Source: Streptomyces sedi
GTDB lineage: Bacteria; Actinomycetota; Actinomycetes; Streptomycetales; Streptomycetaceae
Assembly: GCF_006335015.1 (NCBI RefSeq)
Contig: NZ_VDGT01000006.1
Span: 124,001-188,000, forward strand
Direction: 5' to 3'
DNA: 64,000 nucleotides
Shown: piece after piece, positions 35,112 to 43,808 of the stretch
Layout of the letters: every line of letters starts with the position of its first letter
Position numbering within the stretch: the first letter of the stretch is position 1
Made by a program: the position numbers and the translations under genes
The notes under the pieces: generated by a model
Seen by the model: the letters and a program-made list of their open reading frames with translations, nothing else
Database searches by the model: none
Told to the model about the DNA's origin: nothing

Positions 35112-35302
35112 CGGTAGCGGCGGGAACGGGGCGCGGCCGGAGGGACCTTCGGCCGTGTGACCGGCGGGGAGCCGGCGAGGGATCGGCCCGAGGCGCGAGG
35201 GGCGAAAGGGTGACGTCGCGGGGGTGGAGCCCGCCGTGACGAGAGCACCGTGACGCGAGTCAACGGGAGTGGGCGGGGGCGACGGTCGGGGCGAAGCGCA
35301 TC

Positions 35303-35351
35303 ACTTTACGGGACATATCACCATACGCCTCCGCATGGTTTTAACTTTACG
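35303..35351 (+). promoter_or_regulatory. AT-rich promoter region with ACTTTACG direct repeats before the TetR gene
   Basis: ACTTTACG occurs at 35303-35310 and 35344-35351, 41 bp apart, within about 70 bases of unusually AT-rich DNA. TACCTT (35353-35358) seven bases before the ATG could be the -10 of a leaderless transcript. The repeats are candidate autoregulatory sites. Confidence 0.4.
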
Positions 35352-35364
35352 TTACCTTTCTCCC

Positions 35365-35976
35365 ATGCCACAACGACGGGTAGCCCGACGCCGTTTGACG
35401 GCAGCGGACTGGGCGGAGGCGGCGCTCGACGCGCTGCGGGACGAGGGAAGCCTCAGTGCCATCGCCATCGAGCCCTTGGCCGCGCGGCTCGGCGCGACCA
35501 AGGGCAGTTTCTACTGGCACTTCGCCAACCGTGACGCCCTGATCGACGCGGCGCTCGCCGGCTGGGAGGCACGCTCGACCGAGGAGTTGACCGAGGCCGT
35601 GGCCGCCGGTGAGGACGATCCGGCCGCGCGCGGGCGTGAGTTGCTGCGCACCATGACCGGCCTGGCCCATCGGGACCCGACGGAGCTGGCGCTGCTCGCC
35701 GAGGCCGGGCAGCCACGCGTGGCGGCGACGTTGGAACGGGTGATAACGCGGCGGCTGGAGGCGCTCGCGGCGCTGCTGGAGACGGAGTTGGCGCTGCCGC
35801 GCGAGGAGGCGAGGAGCCGGGCGCTGCACGCGTACTGCGACCAGCTGGGGCGGGCGCAACTCGCCCGCGCCATACCGGCGGTGCTGCCGGAGGCCGCCGA
35901 TGACGAGGAGACCGTGATCGACTCGGCCTGGCACTCGCTGCTGGGCGCGGCGGCCGGCGGACAACGAGGCGCGTGA
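35365..35976 (+). CDS. TetR-family transcriptional regulator
   Basis: 203 residues from ATG 35365. The N-terminal helix-turn-helix (WAEAALDALRDEGSLSAIAIEPLAARLGATKGSFYWHFANRDALIDAAL) is a clear TetR domain. The all-helical C-terminal part should bind an unknown ligand. No ribosome site is seen before the start, so a leaderless transcript is likely. The flanking genes give no obvious target, and the protein may control itself through the AT-rich upstream repeats. Confidence 0.9.
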   Translation: MPQRRVARRRLTAADWAEAALDALRDEGSLSAIAIEPLAARLGATKGSFYWHFANRDALIDAALAGWEARSTEELTEAVAAGEDDPAARGRELLRTMTGLAHRDPTELALLAEAGQPRVAATLERVITRRLEALAALLETELALPREEARSRALHAYCDQLGRAQLARAIPAVLPEAADDEETVIDSAWHSLLGAAAGGQRGA

Positions 35977-36290
35977 ACCGGGGGCGCGGTGCGGGTGAAC
36001 GGGGCGCGCACGCCGGCGGGTGGGGCGGACCGGTGGCGGTGTGGGTGGGCGCGAGCACGCCTCGGGTGGGGCCCCTGATTTCCCCGTTCCGAAGCCTTTG
36101 CGATGTTCCCTTGCCCAGGCCGCTCACCGACCCGGATCCGACGAGTTCCCCGCCCCCTCGGCGGCAAACCACTCCCCCGACGGGCGGCCGTGCCGGCGCG
36201 CTCGGCATGGCCGCGCGCACGCCGGCGCGTCGTGTGGGGCGCGCGCCGGCGGGTACCCGGGGCGTTCCCCGACGTGGTGAGGAGGAAGCC
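35977..36290. other. 314-base intergenic region before the DUF2795 gene
   Basis: No gene, clear promoter, repeat or hairpin stands out. Short frames are open on both strands, but their products are Arg/Pro-rich and resemble nothing known. The only strong signal is the GAGGAGGAA ribosome site at its right end. Confidence 0.5.
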
Positions 36291-36692
36291 ATGCAGCAGC
36301 GTGGGAGCGACCAGTACAGCCCGCGTCGCGACGACGAGATGAAGCATGAGCTTCAGGGCATGTTGCGCGGCGAGCGGCCGTCGAGGGCCGAGGAGTGGCA
36401 CGACCCGGAGCCGGCGGCCGACGACGATCCGCCGCTGGCCGGCGGCCCGGTGCGGCCGGGCGCGGGGGGCGACCCCGGCGAGCGGGACGACGAGGCGTTC
36501 CGCTTCGAGCTGGCGCGCTATCTGCGACGGACGGACTTCCCGGCGGAGCGTCCGGGGGTGCTCGCGGCGCTGGACGAGAACCACGCGCCCGAGCCGTTGA
36601 TCGAGACGGTCCGCGCCGAGCTGCCCGAGGAGCACGCCTACCGGAACGTGCAGGAGGTGGCGGTCGCGCTCGGCCACCATCCGCGCACCTGA
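36291..36692 (+). CDS. DUF2795 domain protein
   Basis: 133 residues from ATG 36291, with GAGGAGGAAGCC upstream. The first 65 residues are charged and disordered (SPRRDDEMKHELQGMLRGERPSRAEEWHDPEP). The C-terminal FELARYLRRTDFPAERPGVLAALDENHAPEPLIETVRAELPEEHAYRNVQEVAVALG is the DUF2795 fold, a small helical domain common and often duplicated in actinobacteria. Function is unknown. A 10-bp hairpin separates it from the convergent oxidoreductase gene. Confidence 0.85.
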   Translation: MQQRGSDQYSPRRDDEMKHELQGMLRGERPSRAEEWHDPEPAADDDPPLAGGPVRPGAGGDPGERDDEAFRFELARYLRRTDFPAERPGVLAALDENHAPEPLIETVRAELPEEHAYRNVQEVAVALGHHPRT

Positions 36693-36701
36693 GCGCCAGC
36701 G

Positions 36702-36741
36702 CGCGCCCCCGTGTCCGCCGTCGCGCGGGCGCGGGGGCGCG
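36702..36741. terminator. 10-bp hairpin terminator
   Basis: Arms 36702-36711 and 36732-36741 pair perfectly, with a 20-base loop that can itself fold. It lies between convergent genes. Confidence 0.65.
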
Positions 36742-36746
36742 TGCCG

Positions 36747-37637
36747 TCAGGCGTCGAGCGCGGCCTCGACCGCGGCGAGGATCTCGGTGACGCGCAGGCC
36801 GAAGCGCACGTCGCAGGGGTGGGACCGGCCGCCGGCGGCGGCCTCGGTGAGTGCGTCGACGGCGCGCCGGTAGGGGCGGACGGGGCCGCCGGCGGCGCGT
36901 TCGGGCAGGTTGGAGACGCCGGCCGCGCCGCGCAGCTCGGCGGAGACTCCGGCGGCCTGTGCCGGCATGGACATGCTGACGGTGAAGGTGCTGGAGGCTC
37001 CCGAGGTGTGGCGGAGCGCGGCGTGGACCGTGTCGCCGGGGCCCCGGATGGCGCGGATCGCCCCGAGGTCGGTGACGTCGCCCAACGGGGGCAGCAGCAC
37101 GGACAGCGCGTGCGGTCCGATGTCCCACAGCGCGCCGCGTTCGCGCCGCCAGGTGGAGTGCCGGTAGGGGGAGTCGGAGCCGGCGAAGACCGGGGAGAAC
37201 CATTCGGCGCTGCCGGTCAGCCAGTTGTCGGTGCCGCACTGGGCCTCGACCCAGGCCGCGGTCTCCGGCGCGAAACGGAGCGTGCAGAAGACCACGGAGG
37301 CGCGTCGGCGCGCGGCCACGGCGTCGGCGATCGCGCGGGCGCCGGCGACGGTGGTGGCGATCGGCTTCTCCAGCAGCAGGTGGCAGCCGGCCTCCGCGGC
37401 GCGCACCGCGAGCGGCGCCTGGACATCGGGCGGCAGCGCGAAGGCCACCGCGTCGCAGTCGGCGAAGAGGGCGTCCGGGGTGTCGTAGGGGCGGGTGCGG
37501 AGGGTGTGCGCCAGCGCGGCGACCGCCTCGGGCCTGCGTCCCCAGACGCCGACCAGCCGCACGCCCGGGTGTTCCGCCAGGCCGGGGCCGTGGGTGTCGG
37601 CGGCCCAGGGGCCGGTACCGAGCAGGCCGATCCTCAT
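36747..37637 (-). CDS. Gfo/Idh/MocA-family NAD(P)-dependent oxidoreductase
   Basis: 296 residues from the ATG at 37637 (MRIGLLGTGPWAADTHGPGL), which starts the Rossmann fold; the frame upstream adds 15 non-conserved residues. LLLEKPIATTVAGARAI contains the family EKP motif, whose lysine takes part in catalysis. The C-terminal beta-sheet domain has GALWDIGPHALSVL in the substrate-binding region. These enzymes oxidise or reduce sugars, inositols or related compounds. It diverges from glnII, and the GlnR-like array lies between them. Confidence 0.9.
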   Translation of the reverse strand: MRIGLLGTGPWAADTHGPGLAEHPGVRLVGVWGRRPEAVAALAHTLRTRPYDTPDALFADCDAVAFALPPDVQAPLAVRAAEAGCHLLLEKPIATTVAGARAIADAVAARRRASVVFCTLRFAPETAAWVEAQCGTDNWLTGSAEWFSPVFAGSDSPYRHSTWRRERGALWDIGPHALSVLLPPLGDVTDLGAIRAIRGPGDTVHAALRHTSGASSTFTVSMSMPAQAAGVSAELRGAAGVSNLPERAAGGPVRPYRRAVDALTEAAAGGRSHPCDVRFGLRVTEILAAVEAALDA

Positions 37638-37741
37638 CGTCGACGCCTCTCCCTCGCTCGCCTTCTCGTCGTGCGCCCACACCTTAGTGCGGTGTGGGGC
37701 GCCGGCGATCTCGTTACCGGGCCGGGGACGGCGGCCGGTGG

Positions 37742-37779
37742 TTCACAGCCGCTTAACGGCCGGGCAACGGAAGGGCAAT
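37742..37779 (+). promoter_or_regulatory. array of four GlnR-like half-sites upstream of glnII
   Basis: TTCAC (37742), TTAAC (37753), GCAAC (37764) and GCAAT (37775) start exactly every 11 bp, giving three overlapping gTnAc-N6-GaAAc-type boxes on one face of the helix. The array ends 141 bases before the chosen glnII start. Confidence 0.65.
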
Positions 37780-37920
37780 CGCCGCTGGCGAGGCTGTGGC
37801 CAACGTTCCGCGACGGGCGTATCCCGCCGCGCGCCGGCGCGTGCGCGCGGTGGCGCGCCGGTGAACGCGTGCCCGCGCGCACCCGCGTTGCCCCCGAGAC
37901 GCCCCCGAGGAGTCATGACC

Positions 37921-38940
37921 GTGAGCTACAAGGCCGAGTACATCTGGATCGACGGCACGGAACCGACCGCCAAGCTGCGTTCCAAGACCAAGATCCTGGC
38001 GGACGGCGCGGAGCCCCCGGTGTGGGGCTTCGACGGTTCCAGCACCAACCAGGCGGAGGGCCACGCCTCCGACCGGGTGCTCCAGCCGGTCGCCAGCTTC
38101 CCCGACCCGATCAGGGGCGGCGAGAACCTGCTGGTGCTGTGCGAGGTCCTCGAAACGGACGACACCGCGCACTCCTCCAACACCCGGGCGCTGCTGCGGC
38201 CGGTGGCCGAGCGGTTCGGGGGCCAGGAGCCGCTCTTCGGCATCGAGCAGGAGTACACGTTCTTCCAGGGCTCGCGCCCGCTGGGCTTCCCCGAGAACGG
38301 GTTTCCCGCGCCGCAGGGCGGCTACTACTGCGGTGTCGGCGCGGACGAGATCCACGGCCGGGAGATCGTCGAGGCGCACCTGGAGAACTGTCTGCGGGCG
38401 GGCCTGGGGATCTCCGGGATCAACGCCGAGGTGATGCCGGGGCAGTGGGAGTTCCAGGTGGGGCCGCTCTCCCCGCTGGAGGTCGCCGACCAGCTGTGGG
38501 TGGCCCGTTGGCTGCTGTACAGGACCGCCGAGGACTTCGGGGTGTCGGCGACGCTCGACCCCAAGCCGGCCAAGGGCGACTGGAACGGCGCGGGGGCGCA
38601 CACGAACTTCTCGACGCGTGCGATGCGCGAGGGCTATGACGCGATCGTCACGGCCTGCGACGCGCTGGGCGCGGAGGGCAAGCCGCTGCACCATGTGCGG
38701 AACTACGGCACCGGTGTCGAGGACCGGCTGACCGGGGCGCACGAGACGGCGCCGTGGGACGCGTACAGCTACGGGGTCTCCGACCGCGGTGCCTCGGTGC
38801 GCATCCCCTGGCAGGTGGAGCGCGACAAGAAGGGGTACATCGAGGACCGTCGTCCGAACGCCAACTGCGACCCCTACGTGGTGACCCGGCTGCTGGTGGA
38901 GACCTGCTGCGCGGAGTTGGAGCGCGCCGGTCACGTCTGA
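37921..38940 (+). CDS. glnII: glutamine synthetase type II (GSII)
   Basis: 339 residues. The GTG at 37921 is chosen because GAGGAG lies 8 bases upstream and it gives SYKAEYIWIDGTEPTAKLRSKTKIL, the usual GSII start; the ATG at 37915 is only 2 bases from that site. The eukaryote-like GSII signatures are VWGFDGSSTNQAEG, LFGIEQEYTFFQGSRPLGFP, GYYCGVGADEIHGREI and WNGAGAHTNFSTRAMR. It has no adenylylation tyrosine, so control should be at transcription, where the phased GlnR-like sites lie. The enzyme is usually active when nitrogen is scarce. Confidence 0.97.
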   Translation: MSYKAEYIWIDGTEPTAKLRSKTKILADGAEPPVWGFDGSSTNQAEGHASDRVLQPVASFPDPIRGGENLLVLCEVLETDDTAHSSNTRALLRPVAERFGGQEPLFGIEQEYTFFQGSRPLGFPENGFPAPQGGYYCGVGADEIHGREIVEAHLENCLRAGLGISGINAEVMPGQWEFQVGPLSPLEVADQLWVARWLLYRTAEDFGVSATLDPKPAKGDWNGAGAHTNFSTRAMREGYDAIVTACDALGAEGKPLHHVRNYGTGVEDRLTGAHETAPWDAYSYGVSDRGASVRIPWQVERDKKGYIEDRRPNANCDPYVVTRLLVETCCAELERAGHV

Positions 38941-38967
38941 GCCCGCCGCCCCGGCGTCCGCGACCGG

Positions 38968-39000
38968 TGGCCGGCGCGGCGAGGACACCCGCGCCGGCCA
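38968..39000 (+). terminator. 12-bp hairpin terminator after glnII
   Basis: Arms 38968-38979 and 38989-39000 pair perfectly with a 9-base loop, 28 bases past the stop. Confidence 0.75.
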
Positions 39001-39012
39001 GCGGTAACGGCC

Positions 39013-39029
39013 TGGTGTACTCAACACCA
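39013..39029 (+). promoter_or_regulatory. perfect inverted repeat upstream of the histidine kinase gene
   Basis: TGGTGT-ACTCA-ACACCA (39013-39029) is a 6+5+6 palindrome 94 bases before the kinase ATG. Its size suits a NarL/LuxR-type response-regulator dimer. Confidence 0.5.
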
Positions 39030-39122
39030 CCGGGCGTTCGGGGTCTCCCCCCGTTACGCTCCCCCTTTCGGCAGGCGAGACTTGTGGCCACAGGGCGAGC
39101 GAGCGAGAGGGTCGACGAGGAC

Positions 39123-40421
39123 ATGAAACGGGAACAGGCGCGGGGCGGCCTGCTGGCTGCGGCCCAGGGGCTGCTGCTGACGTTGCTGTCGATCGGCGTG
39201 TCGCTGACGTTGTTCATCCTCTTCGTGGTGTCCCTGGCGCTGATTCCGCTCGGCCTGGGGCTGCTGGCCATCCCCTGGCTGGTGGTGGCGATCCGGGCCC
39301 ACGCCAACCTGCGGCGCGCGTACGCCAGCCGCTGGTACGGGATCGACATCCCGGTGGCGTACCGGCAGCTGCCGCACGATCCGCGCGGTGGGCTCGCCGG
39401 CCAGGTGGACCGTGCGATCCAGCTGTTGAAGGACTCGGCGACGTGGCGGGACGTGCTGTGGCTGCTGCCGGACGCGGTGGTCGGCTTCCTGCTGGCGGTG
39501 TTGCCGTTCGGGCTGCTGTCCTACGGGCTGTGGGGCATCGTGCTGGCGTCGGGGGTGTGGGTCCCGATCGTGGACGCGATCGGCACCTACTGGTGGGCGT
39601 TCGTGCCGGTGAGCGGCTTTCTGTCGTCGCTGGTCGCGGGGGCCTGCGGGCTGGCGTTCCTGCTGGGCGGGCTGCGGTACAACACGCGTCTGGTCGAGGT
39701 GCACTTCCACTTCACCCGGGTGCTGATCGGTGCGCCGGAGAAGCAGTTGCTGGCGCAGCGGGTCGCGCGGCTCCAGGAGACCCGGCACGACGCGGTGGAC
39801 GACTCGGCGGCCGAGCTGCGGCGCATCGAACGGGACCTGCACGACGGGGCGCAGGCCAGGCTGGTCGCGATGGGCATGAGTCTGGGCGCGGTCGAGGCGC
39901 TGATCGAGAAGGACCCGGACCAGGCGAAGCAGCTGCTGGCGCAGGCGCGGGCGAACTCGGCCGAGGCGTTGACGGAGCTGCGGGACCTGGTGCGGGGTAT
40001 CCATCCGCCGGTGCTGGCCGAGCGGGGCCTGGGCGACGCGGCGCGGGCGTTGGCGCTGCGGATGCAGGTGCCGGTCGAGGTCGACGTGGAGCTGCCAGGC
40101 CGGCTGGAGGAGCCGGTGGAGGCGGCGGCGTACTTCGCGGTCAGTGAGGTGTTGACCAACGCGGCCAAGCATTCGGGGGCGGAACGCATCTGGCTGGACA
40201 TCTACTACAACCGCAAGGACCGCAGCCTGCGGATCGCGATCACCGACAACGGCAGGGGCGGCGCGTCGTTGGAGGGCGGCAGCGGGCTGCGCGGGCTGGA
40301 GCGGCGGCTGGGCGCGTTCGACGGGGTGCTGGCCGTGAGCAGCCCGGAGGGCGGGCCGACGCTGGTCACCATCGAGATCCCGTGCAACCTGACGCGGTTG
40401 GGGCAGGTCGGGGCGGAGTAA
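39123..40421 (+). CDS. sensor histidine kinase (NarL/DesK-type, HisKA_3)
   Basis: 432 residues from ATG 39123. The N-terminal 200 residues are a membrane sensor with about four hydrophobic segments (10-55 and 112-185), matching the putative sensor domain often fused to actinobacterial HisKA_3 kinases. The phosphorylated histidine is H240 in RRIERDLHDGAQARLVAMGMSLG. The HATPase domain follows (EVLTNAAKHSGA, ITDNGRGG, GSGLRGLERRLGAFDG). No response regulator is adjacent; the likely partner is the NarL-type regulator at 45119, four genes downstream. The signal is unknown. Confidence 0.92.
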   Translation: MKREQARGGLLAAAQGLLLTLLSIGVSLTLFILFVVSLALIPLGLGLLAIPWLVVAIRAHANLRRAYASRWYGIDIPVAYRQLPHDPRGGLAGQVDRAIQLLKDSATWRDVLWLLPDAVVGFLLAVLPFGLLSYGLWGIVLASGVWVPIVDAIGTYWWAFVPVSGFLSSLVAGACGLAFLLGGLRYNTRLVEVHFHFTRVLIGAPEKQLLAQRVARLQETRHDAVDDSAAELRRIERDLHDGAQARLVAMGMSLGAVEALIEKDPDQAKQLLAQARANSAEALTELRDLVRGIHPPVLAERGLGDAARALALRMQVPVEVDVELPGRLEEPVEAAAYFAVSEVLTNAAKHSGAERIWLDIYYNRKDRSLRIAITDNGRGGASLEGGSGLRGLERRLGAFDGVLAVSSPEGGPTLVTIEIPCNLTRLGQVGAE

Positions 40422-40617
40422 CGGCGGGGGTCCGACGGGCCGGGCGCGCGTGGGGAGGGCGGTTTCCGGCCGAATTCCCCGGCGGGCCCGGCCCGTTGGC
40501 GTCGCGCCGCGGGGCTCGGCCTCCCGCGGAGCGCCGCCGCCGGGCGGCGCCTGGCCGTTACGATCGTGGCGCCCGCCGTACGGGCGGGTGCGGGCGACGC
40601 TTCGAGGAGGCGGCGTG

Positions 40618-42687
40618 GTGGAGCAGCGGCCGGGTGGGGCGTTCGGTCCCGAGCCCCTGGGCGCGGAGGACCCGACGTCCGTGGGTCCCTACCGGCTGCT
40701 GGGGCGGCTGGGCGCGGGCGGTATGGGCCGGGTCTACCTGGGGCGTTCGGCCGGTGGCCGGATGGCCGCGGTGAAGGTGGTGCGCGGGGACCTGGCGTCG
40801 GAGCCGGAGTTCAGGCGGCGGTTCCGGGCCGAGGTGGAGGCTTCACGGCGCGTCGGCGGGCTGTGGACGGCGCCGGTCCTGGACTGCGACACCGAGTCGG
40901 CCGTGCCGTGGGTGGCGACCGGCTATGTGGCGGGCCCGCCGCTGGGGAACGTGGTGGAGCGGCTGCACGGGCCGCTGCCCGAGACGTCGGTGTGGGCGTT
41001 GGCGTTCGGTCTGGCGCTGGCGTTGCGGGACATCCACGGCCACGGGCTGGTGCACCGCGATCTGAAGCCGTCGAACGTGATGGTGACGTTGGAGGGCCCG
41101 AAGGTCATCGACTTCGGTATCGCCCGCGCGGTGGACGCCGGGCTCGGGGGCAGCAGTGTGGTGACGCGCACCGGTGCGATGGTGGGGTCGCCCGGCTACA
41201 TGCCGCCGGAGCAGATCAGGAGCGAGCGGCTGACCGGCGCGGCGGACGTGTTCGCGCTGGGCGCGGTGCTGGCGTACGCGGCGACCGGGCGGCACGCGTT
41301 CGGCTGGGACGGGGCGCCGACCCACACGGTGCTCTACCGGGTGATGCACGAGGAGCCGCACCTGGGCCCCGAGGACGGGCCGTTGCGGGGCGAGTTGCGG
41401 GCGCTGGTGGAGCGCTGTCTACGGCGGGACGCGGCGGAGCGGCCGTCGTTGGACGAGATCGAGGCGGTGGGGAGCGCGCGTTCCGGCGAGGGCTTCTGGT
41501 TGCCCGCGTCGTTGACGGCGCGGCTGGGGCAGGACGCGGCGGCGCTGCTGGAGATCGAGACTCCGGTGGCGGCGGCCGGGGCGACGCCACCGCCGCCGGC
41601 CCATCCGCCGACGCCTACGCCGCTACCGCCCGGCGGCGCCGCGCCCGACGCGCCGACGGCCCTCCCGCGCGGGCGGCGGCGCGGCGCGGTGCTCGCCGGG
41701 GTGGCCGCCGCGGTGGTGCTGGCGGTGGCCGTTCCGGTGACGCTGCTGGCCACCTCGGGCGACGACGACGGGGGCGGCGGCGAGGCCCGTGGCGCGGAGA
41801 ACGGGAGCGGCTCGGGCACGGCCGACGAGGACGGCGGGGGGAACGCGGGCAGCGCCGGGAACGAGGACGACGGCGGGGGCGCGGGCGGCGCGGGTGCCGA
41901 CGACGGGGCGCCGCTGGCCGAGCTGCTGCCGGACGCGGTACGGGAGGCCGGCGTGCTCACGGTGTGGGTGGCCGAGAGCCACCAGCCGGTGCTCTACACG
42001 GACAACGGGCGGCCCTCCGGCTTCGAGGTGGACCTGGCCGAGGAGCTCGGCGAACGGCTGGGCGTGGCCGTCACGTTCGAGCAGGCCGAGGACGGCGAGG
42101 CGGCGGCGGAGTCCGCGGTGCGGGAGAGCGCGACGTATCCCGGCCAGCTCGCGATGTCCGCCTACGTGGACCGGCCGGACAACCGTGAACGGCTGGGCGT
42201 GGACTTCGTCAACCACTTCGCCGACGGCCCCGGGGTCCTCACCGACGAGCGGCGGATGCTGTCGGGCGCGCCCGAGGAGTGGTGCGGACGGTCGTTGACC
42301 ACCTGGGACGACGAGGACAACCTCGCCACGGTGCGGGACCTCACCGCCGGCTGCGACGAGGAGCCGCGGGTGATCGGCCTCACGGAGCTGACCGCCATGG
42401 CGGAGGCGGTCGACGCCGGCGAGGCGGACGCCGCGGTGCTGCTGTACTCGCAGGCGGCGTCGTTCGGCAACGCCCACGGCGAGTACGGGCTGGACACCGG
42501 CCTCGACCCGCGCCACCAGGGGTTCCGCGGTATCGCCGTCCCCGCGGGGCAGGACCGGTTGCGCGACGCGGTCGCCGCGGCCCTGGAGTCGCTGTTCGAG
42601 GACGGGACGTACGCCAGCATCCTCGACCACCGCGGCATCCAGGCCGCCGCGCTCGACGAGCCCTCGGTGAACGGCGGCGGCGGTTGA
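40618..42687 (+). CDS. receptor Ser/Thr protein kinase with extracellular amino-acid-binding (SBP_bac_3-like) domain
   Basis: 689 residues from GTG 40618 (the GTG one codon earlier is too close to GAGGAGG). The cytoplasmic kinase domain (about 22-280) is complete: GRLGAGGMGRVYLG, K53 in AAVKVVRG, D148 in HRDLKPSNVM and D165 in DFGIARA. A Pro-rich linker precedes one membrane helix (about 356-378) and a Gly/Asp-rich stalk. Outside, residues 435-675 resemble family-3 solute-binding proteins for polar amino acids (AVREAGVLTVWVAES, SGFEVDLAEELGERLGVAVTFEQ, GVDFVNHFADGPGVL, then LRDAVAAALESLFEDGTYASIL). Binding of an amino acid probably controls kinase activity. The position two genes after glnII suggests a nitrogen link. 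Confidence 0.88.
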   Translation: MEQRPGGAFGPEPLGAEDPTSVGPYRLLGRLGAGGMGRVYLGRSAGGRMAAVKVVRGDLASEPEFRRRFRAEVEASRRVGGLWTAPVLDCDTESAVPWVATGYVAGPPLGNVVERLHGPLPETSVWALAFGLALALRDIHGHGLVHRDLKPSNVMVTLEGPKVIDFGIARAVDAGLGGSSVVTRTGAMVGSPGYMPPEQIRSERLTGAADVFALGAVLAYAATGRHAFGWDGAPTHTVLYRVMHEEPHLGPEDGPLRGELRALVERCLRRDAAERPSLDEIEAVGSARSGEGFWLPASLTARLGQDAAALLEIETPVAAAGATPPPPAHPPTPTPLPPGGAAPDAPTALPRGRRRGAVLAGVAAAVVLAVAVPVTLLATSGDDDGGGGEARGAENGSGSGTADEDGGGNAGSAGNEDDGGGAGGAGADDGAPLAELLPDAVREAGVLTVWVAESHQPVLYTDNGRPSGFEVDLAEELGERLGVAVTFEQAEDGEAAAESAVRESATYPGQLAMSAYVDRPDNRERLGVDFVNHFADGPGVLTDERRMLSGAPEEWCGRSLTTWDDEDNLATVRDLTAGCDEEPRVIGLTELTAMAEAVDAGEADAAVLLYSQAASFGNAHGEYGLDTGLDPRHQGFRGIAVPAGQDRLRDAVAAALESLFEDGTYASILDHRGIQAAALDEPSVNGGGG

Positions 42688-42731
42688 CCGGACCAGGCGG
42701 CGAGCTGCCCCCGAGCCACGGCGTCGCTCCC

Positions 42732-43628
42732 GTGCCCACGCGTCTTCCCGTCGACGCGCCGTTGGTGAGCCGCCTGGTCGCCGCGCAGTTCCCCCGCTGG
42801 GCCGGGCTCCCGGTCCGGCCGGTGGCCGAGGAGGGGTGGGACAACCGGACGTTCCGGCTGGGGAGCCGGCTGTCGGTGCGGCTGCCGAGCGCGGCGCCCT
42901 ACGCGGAGGCGATCGACAAGGAACAGCGGTGGCTGCCGGTCCTGGCGCCGCGGCTGCCGCTGCCCGTTCCGGTGCCGCTGGCCAGGGGCGTCCCGGGTGA
43001 GGGGTATCCCCACCCGTGGTCGGTCCACCCGTGGCTCGACGGTGCGCCCGCGCGCCGGGAGAACATCGCGGATCTCACGGAGTTCGGGACGTCTCTCGCG
43101 CGGTTCCTCGTCGCCCTGCGCGCGGTGGACCCGGCGGGCGGGCCGGCGCCCGGGCAGCACAACTGGTTCCGCGGCGGGCCGTTGACGACCTACGACGGGC
43201 AGGTCCGCGAGGCTCTCGGAACGCTGGCCCGGCAGGTCCCGGTGGAGCGCGCGTGGGAGGTCTGGCGGTCGGCGCTGCGCGCGCCGTGGGACGGGCGTCC
43301 CGTGTGGTTCCACGGCGATGTCGCGCCGGGGAACCTGCTGGTGGCGAACGGTGTCCTCGCCGCCGTCATCGACTTCGGCACCTGCGGTGTCGGCGATCCC
43401 GCCTGCGATCTGGCCATCGCCTGGACGCTGCTGACGCCCGGCAGCCGGCGGGCGTTCCGTGACCGGATGGGCGTGGATCCGGCGGCCTGGGAGCGGGGGC
43501 GCGGGTGGGCGCTGTGGAAGGCGTTGACGACCTGTGCCAGGGCGCTGCCGGCCGGCGGGGCCGAGCTCGCGGAGGGCAGGCGGGTCGTCGGCCGGATCCT
43601 CGGTGAGCGGGCGAGCGGCGCGCGGTAG
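42732..43628 (+). CDS. aminoglycoside-phosphotransferase-fold (APH) small-molecule kinase
   Basis: 298 residues from GTG 42732 (PTRLPVDAPLVSRLVAAQFPRWAGLPV), the usual start of this subfamily; a TTG overlapping the previous stop at 42684 is the alternative. Catalytic motifs are VWFHGDVAPGNLLV (catalytic Asp with the Asn metal ligand) and AVIDFGTCGVGDPACDLAIAW (metal-binding Asp). Most such chromosomal proteins phosphorylate unknown small molecules and are not true resistance enzymes. The position right behind the receptor kinase suggests cotranscription, with no evident functional tie. Confidence 0.88.
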   Translation: MPTRLPVDAPLVSRLVAAQFPRWAGLPVRPVAEEGWDNRTFRLGSRLSVRLPSAAPYAEAIDKEQRWLPVLAPRLPLPVPVPLARGVPGEGYPHPWSVHPWLDGAPARRENIADLTEFGTSLARFLVALRAVDPAGGPAPGQHNWFRGGPLTTYDGQVREALGTLARQVPVERAWEVWRSALRAPWDGRPVWFHGDVAPGNLLVANGVLAAVIDFGTCGVGDPACDLAIAWTLLTPGSRRAFRDRMGVDPAAWERGRGWALWKALTTCARALPAGGAELAEGRRVVGRILGERASGAR

Positions 43629-43808
43629 CCGCAGGAGCCCGGGGCGCGGGTGGGCTTCGCACCGTGGACGACAGGCGCCGTGTCCCCCGCGTTCGCCTCG
43701 CCATCATCGCGCGGGCATGACAACTGCCCTACGCTGACGCCGTGTCGCACGCGTCTCCCGGCGCGTGACACGTCGTAACTTCCCCTCCCCACAGTGAAGG
43801 TGGCGCGG

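Noticed and set aside
42684..42686. TTG start for the APH gene overlapping the receptor-kinase stop
   Set aside because: The GTG at 42732 gives the conserved start of the family, while the TTG lacks a convincing ribosome site.
42732..43628. Aminoglycoside resistance gene
   Set aside because: The fold and catalytic motifs match APH, but the subfamily is a common chromosomal one with unknown substrates, and nothing around suggests antibiotic resistance.
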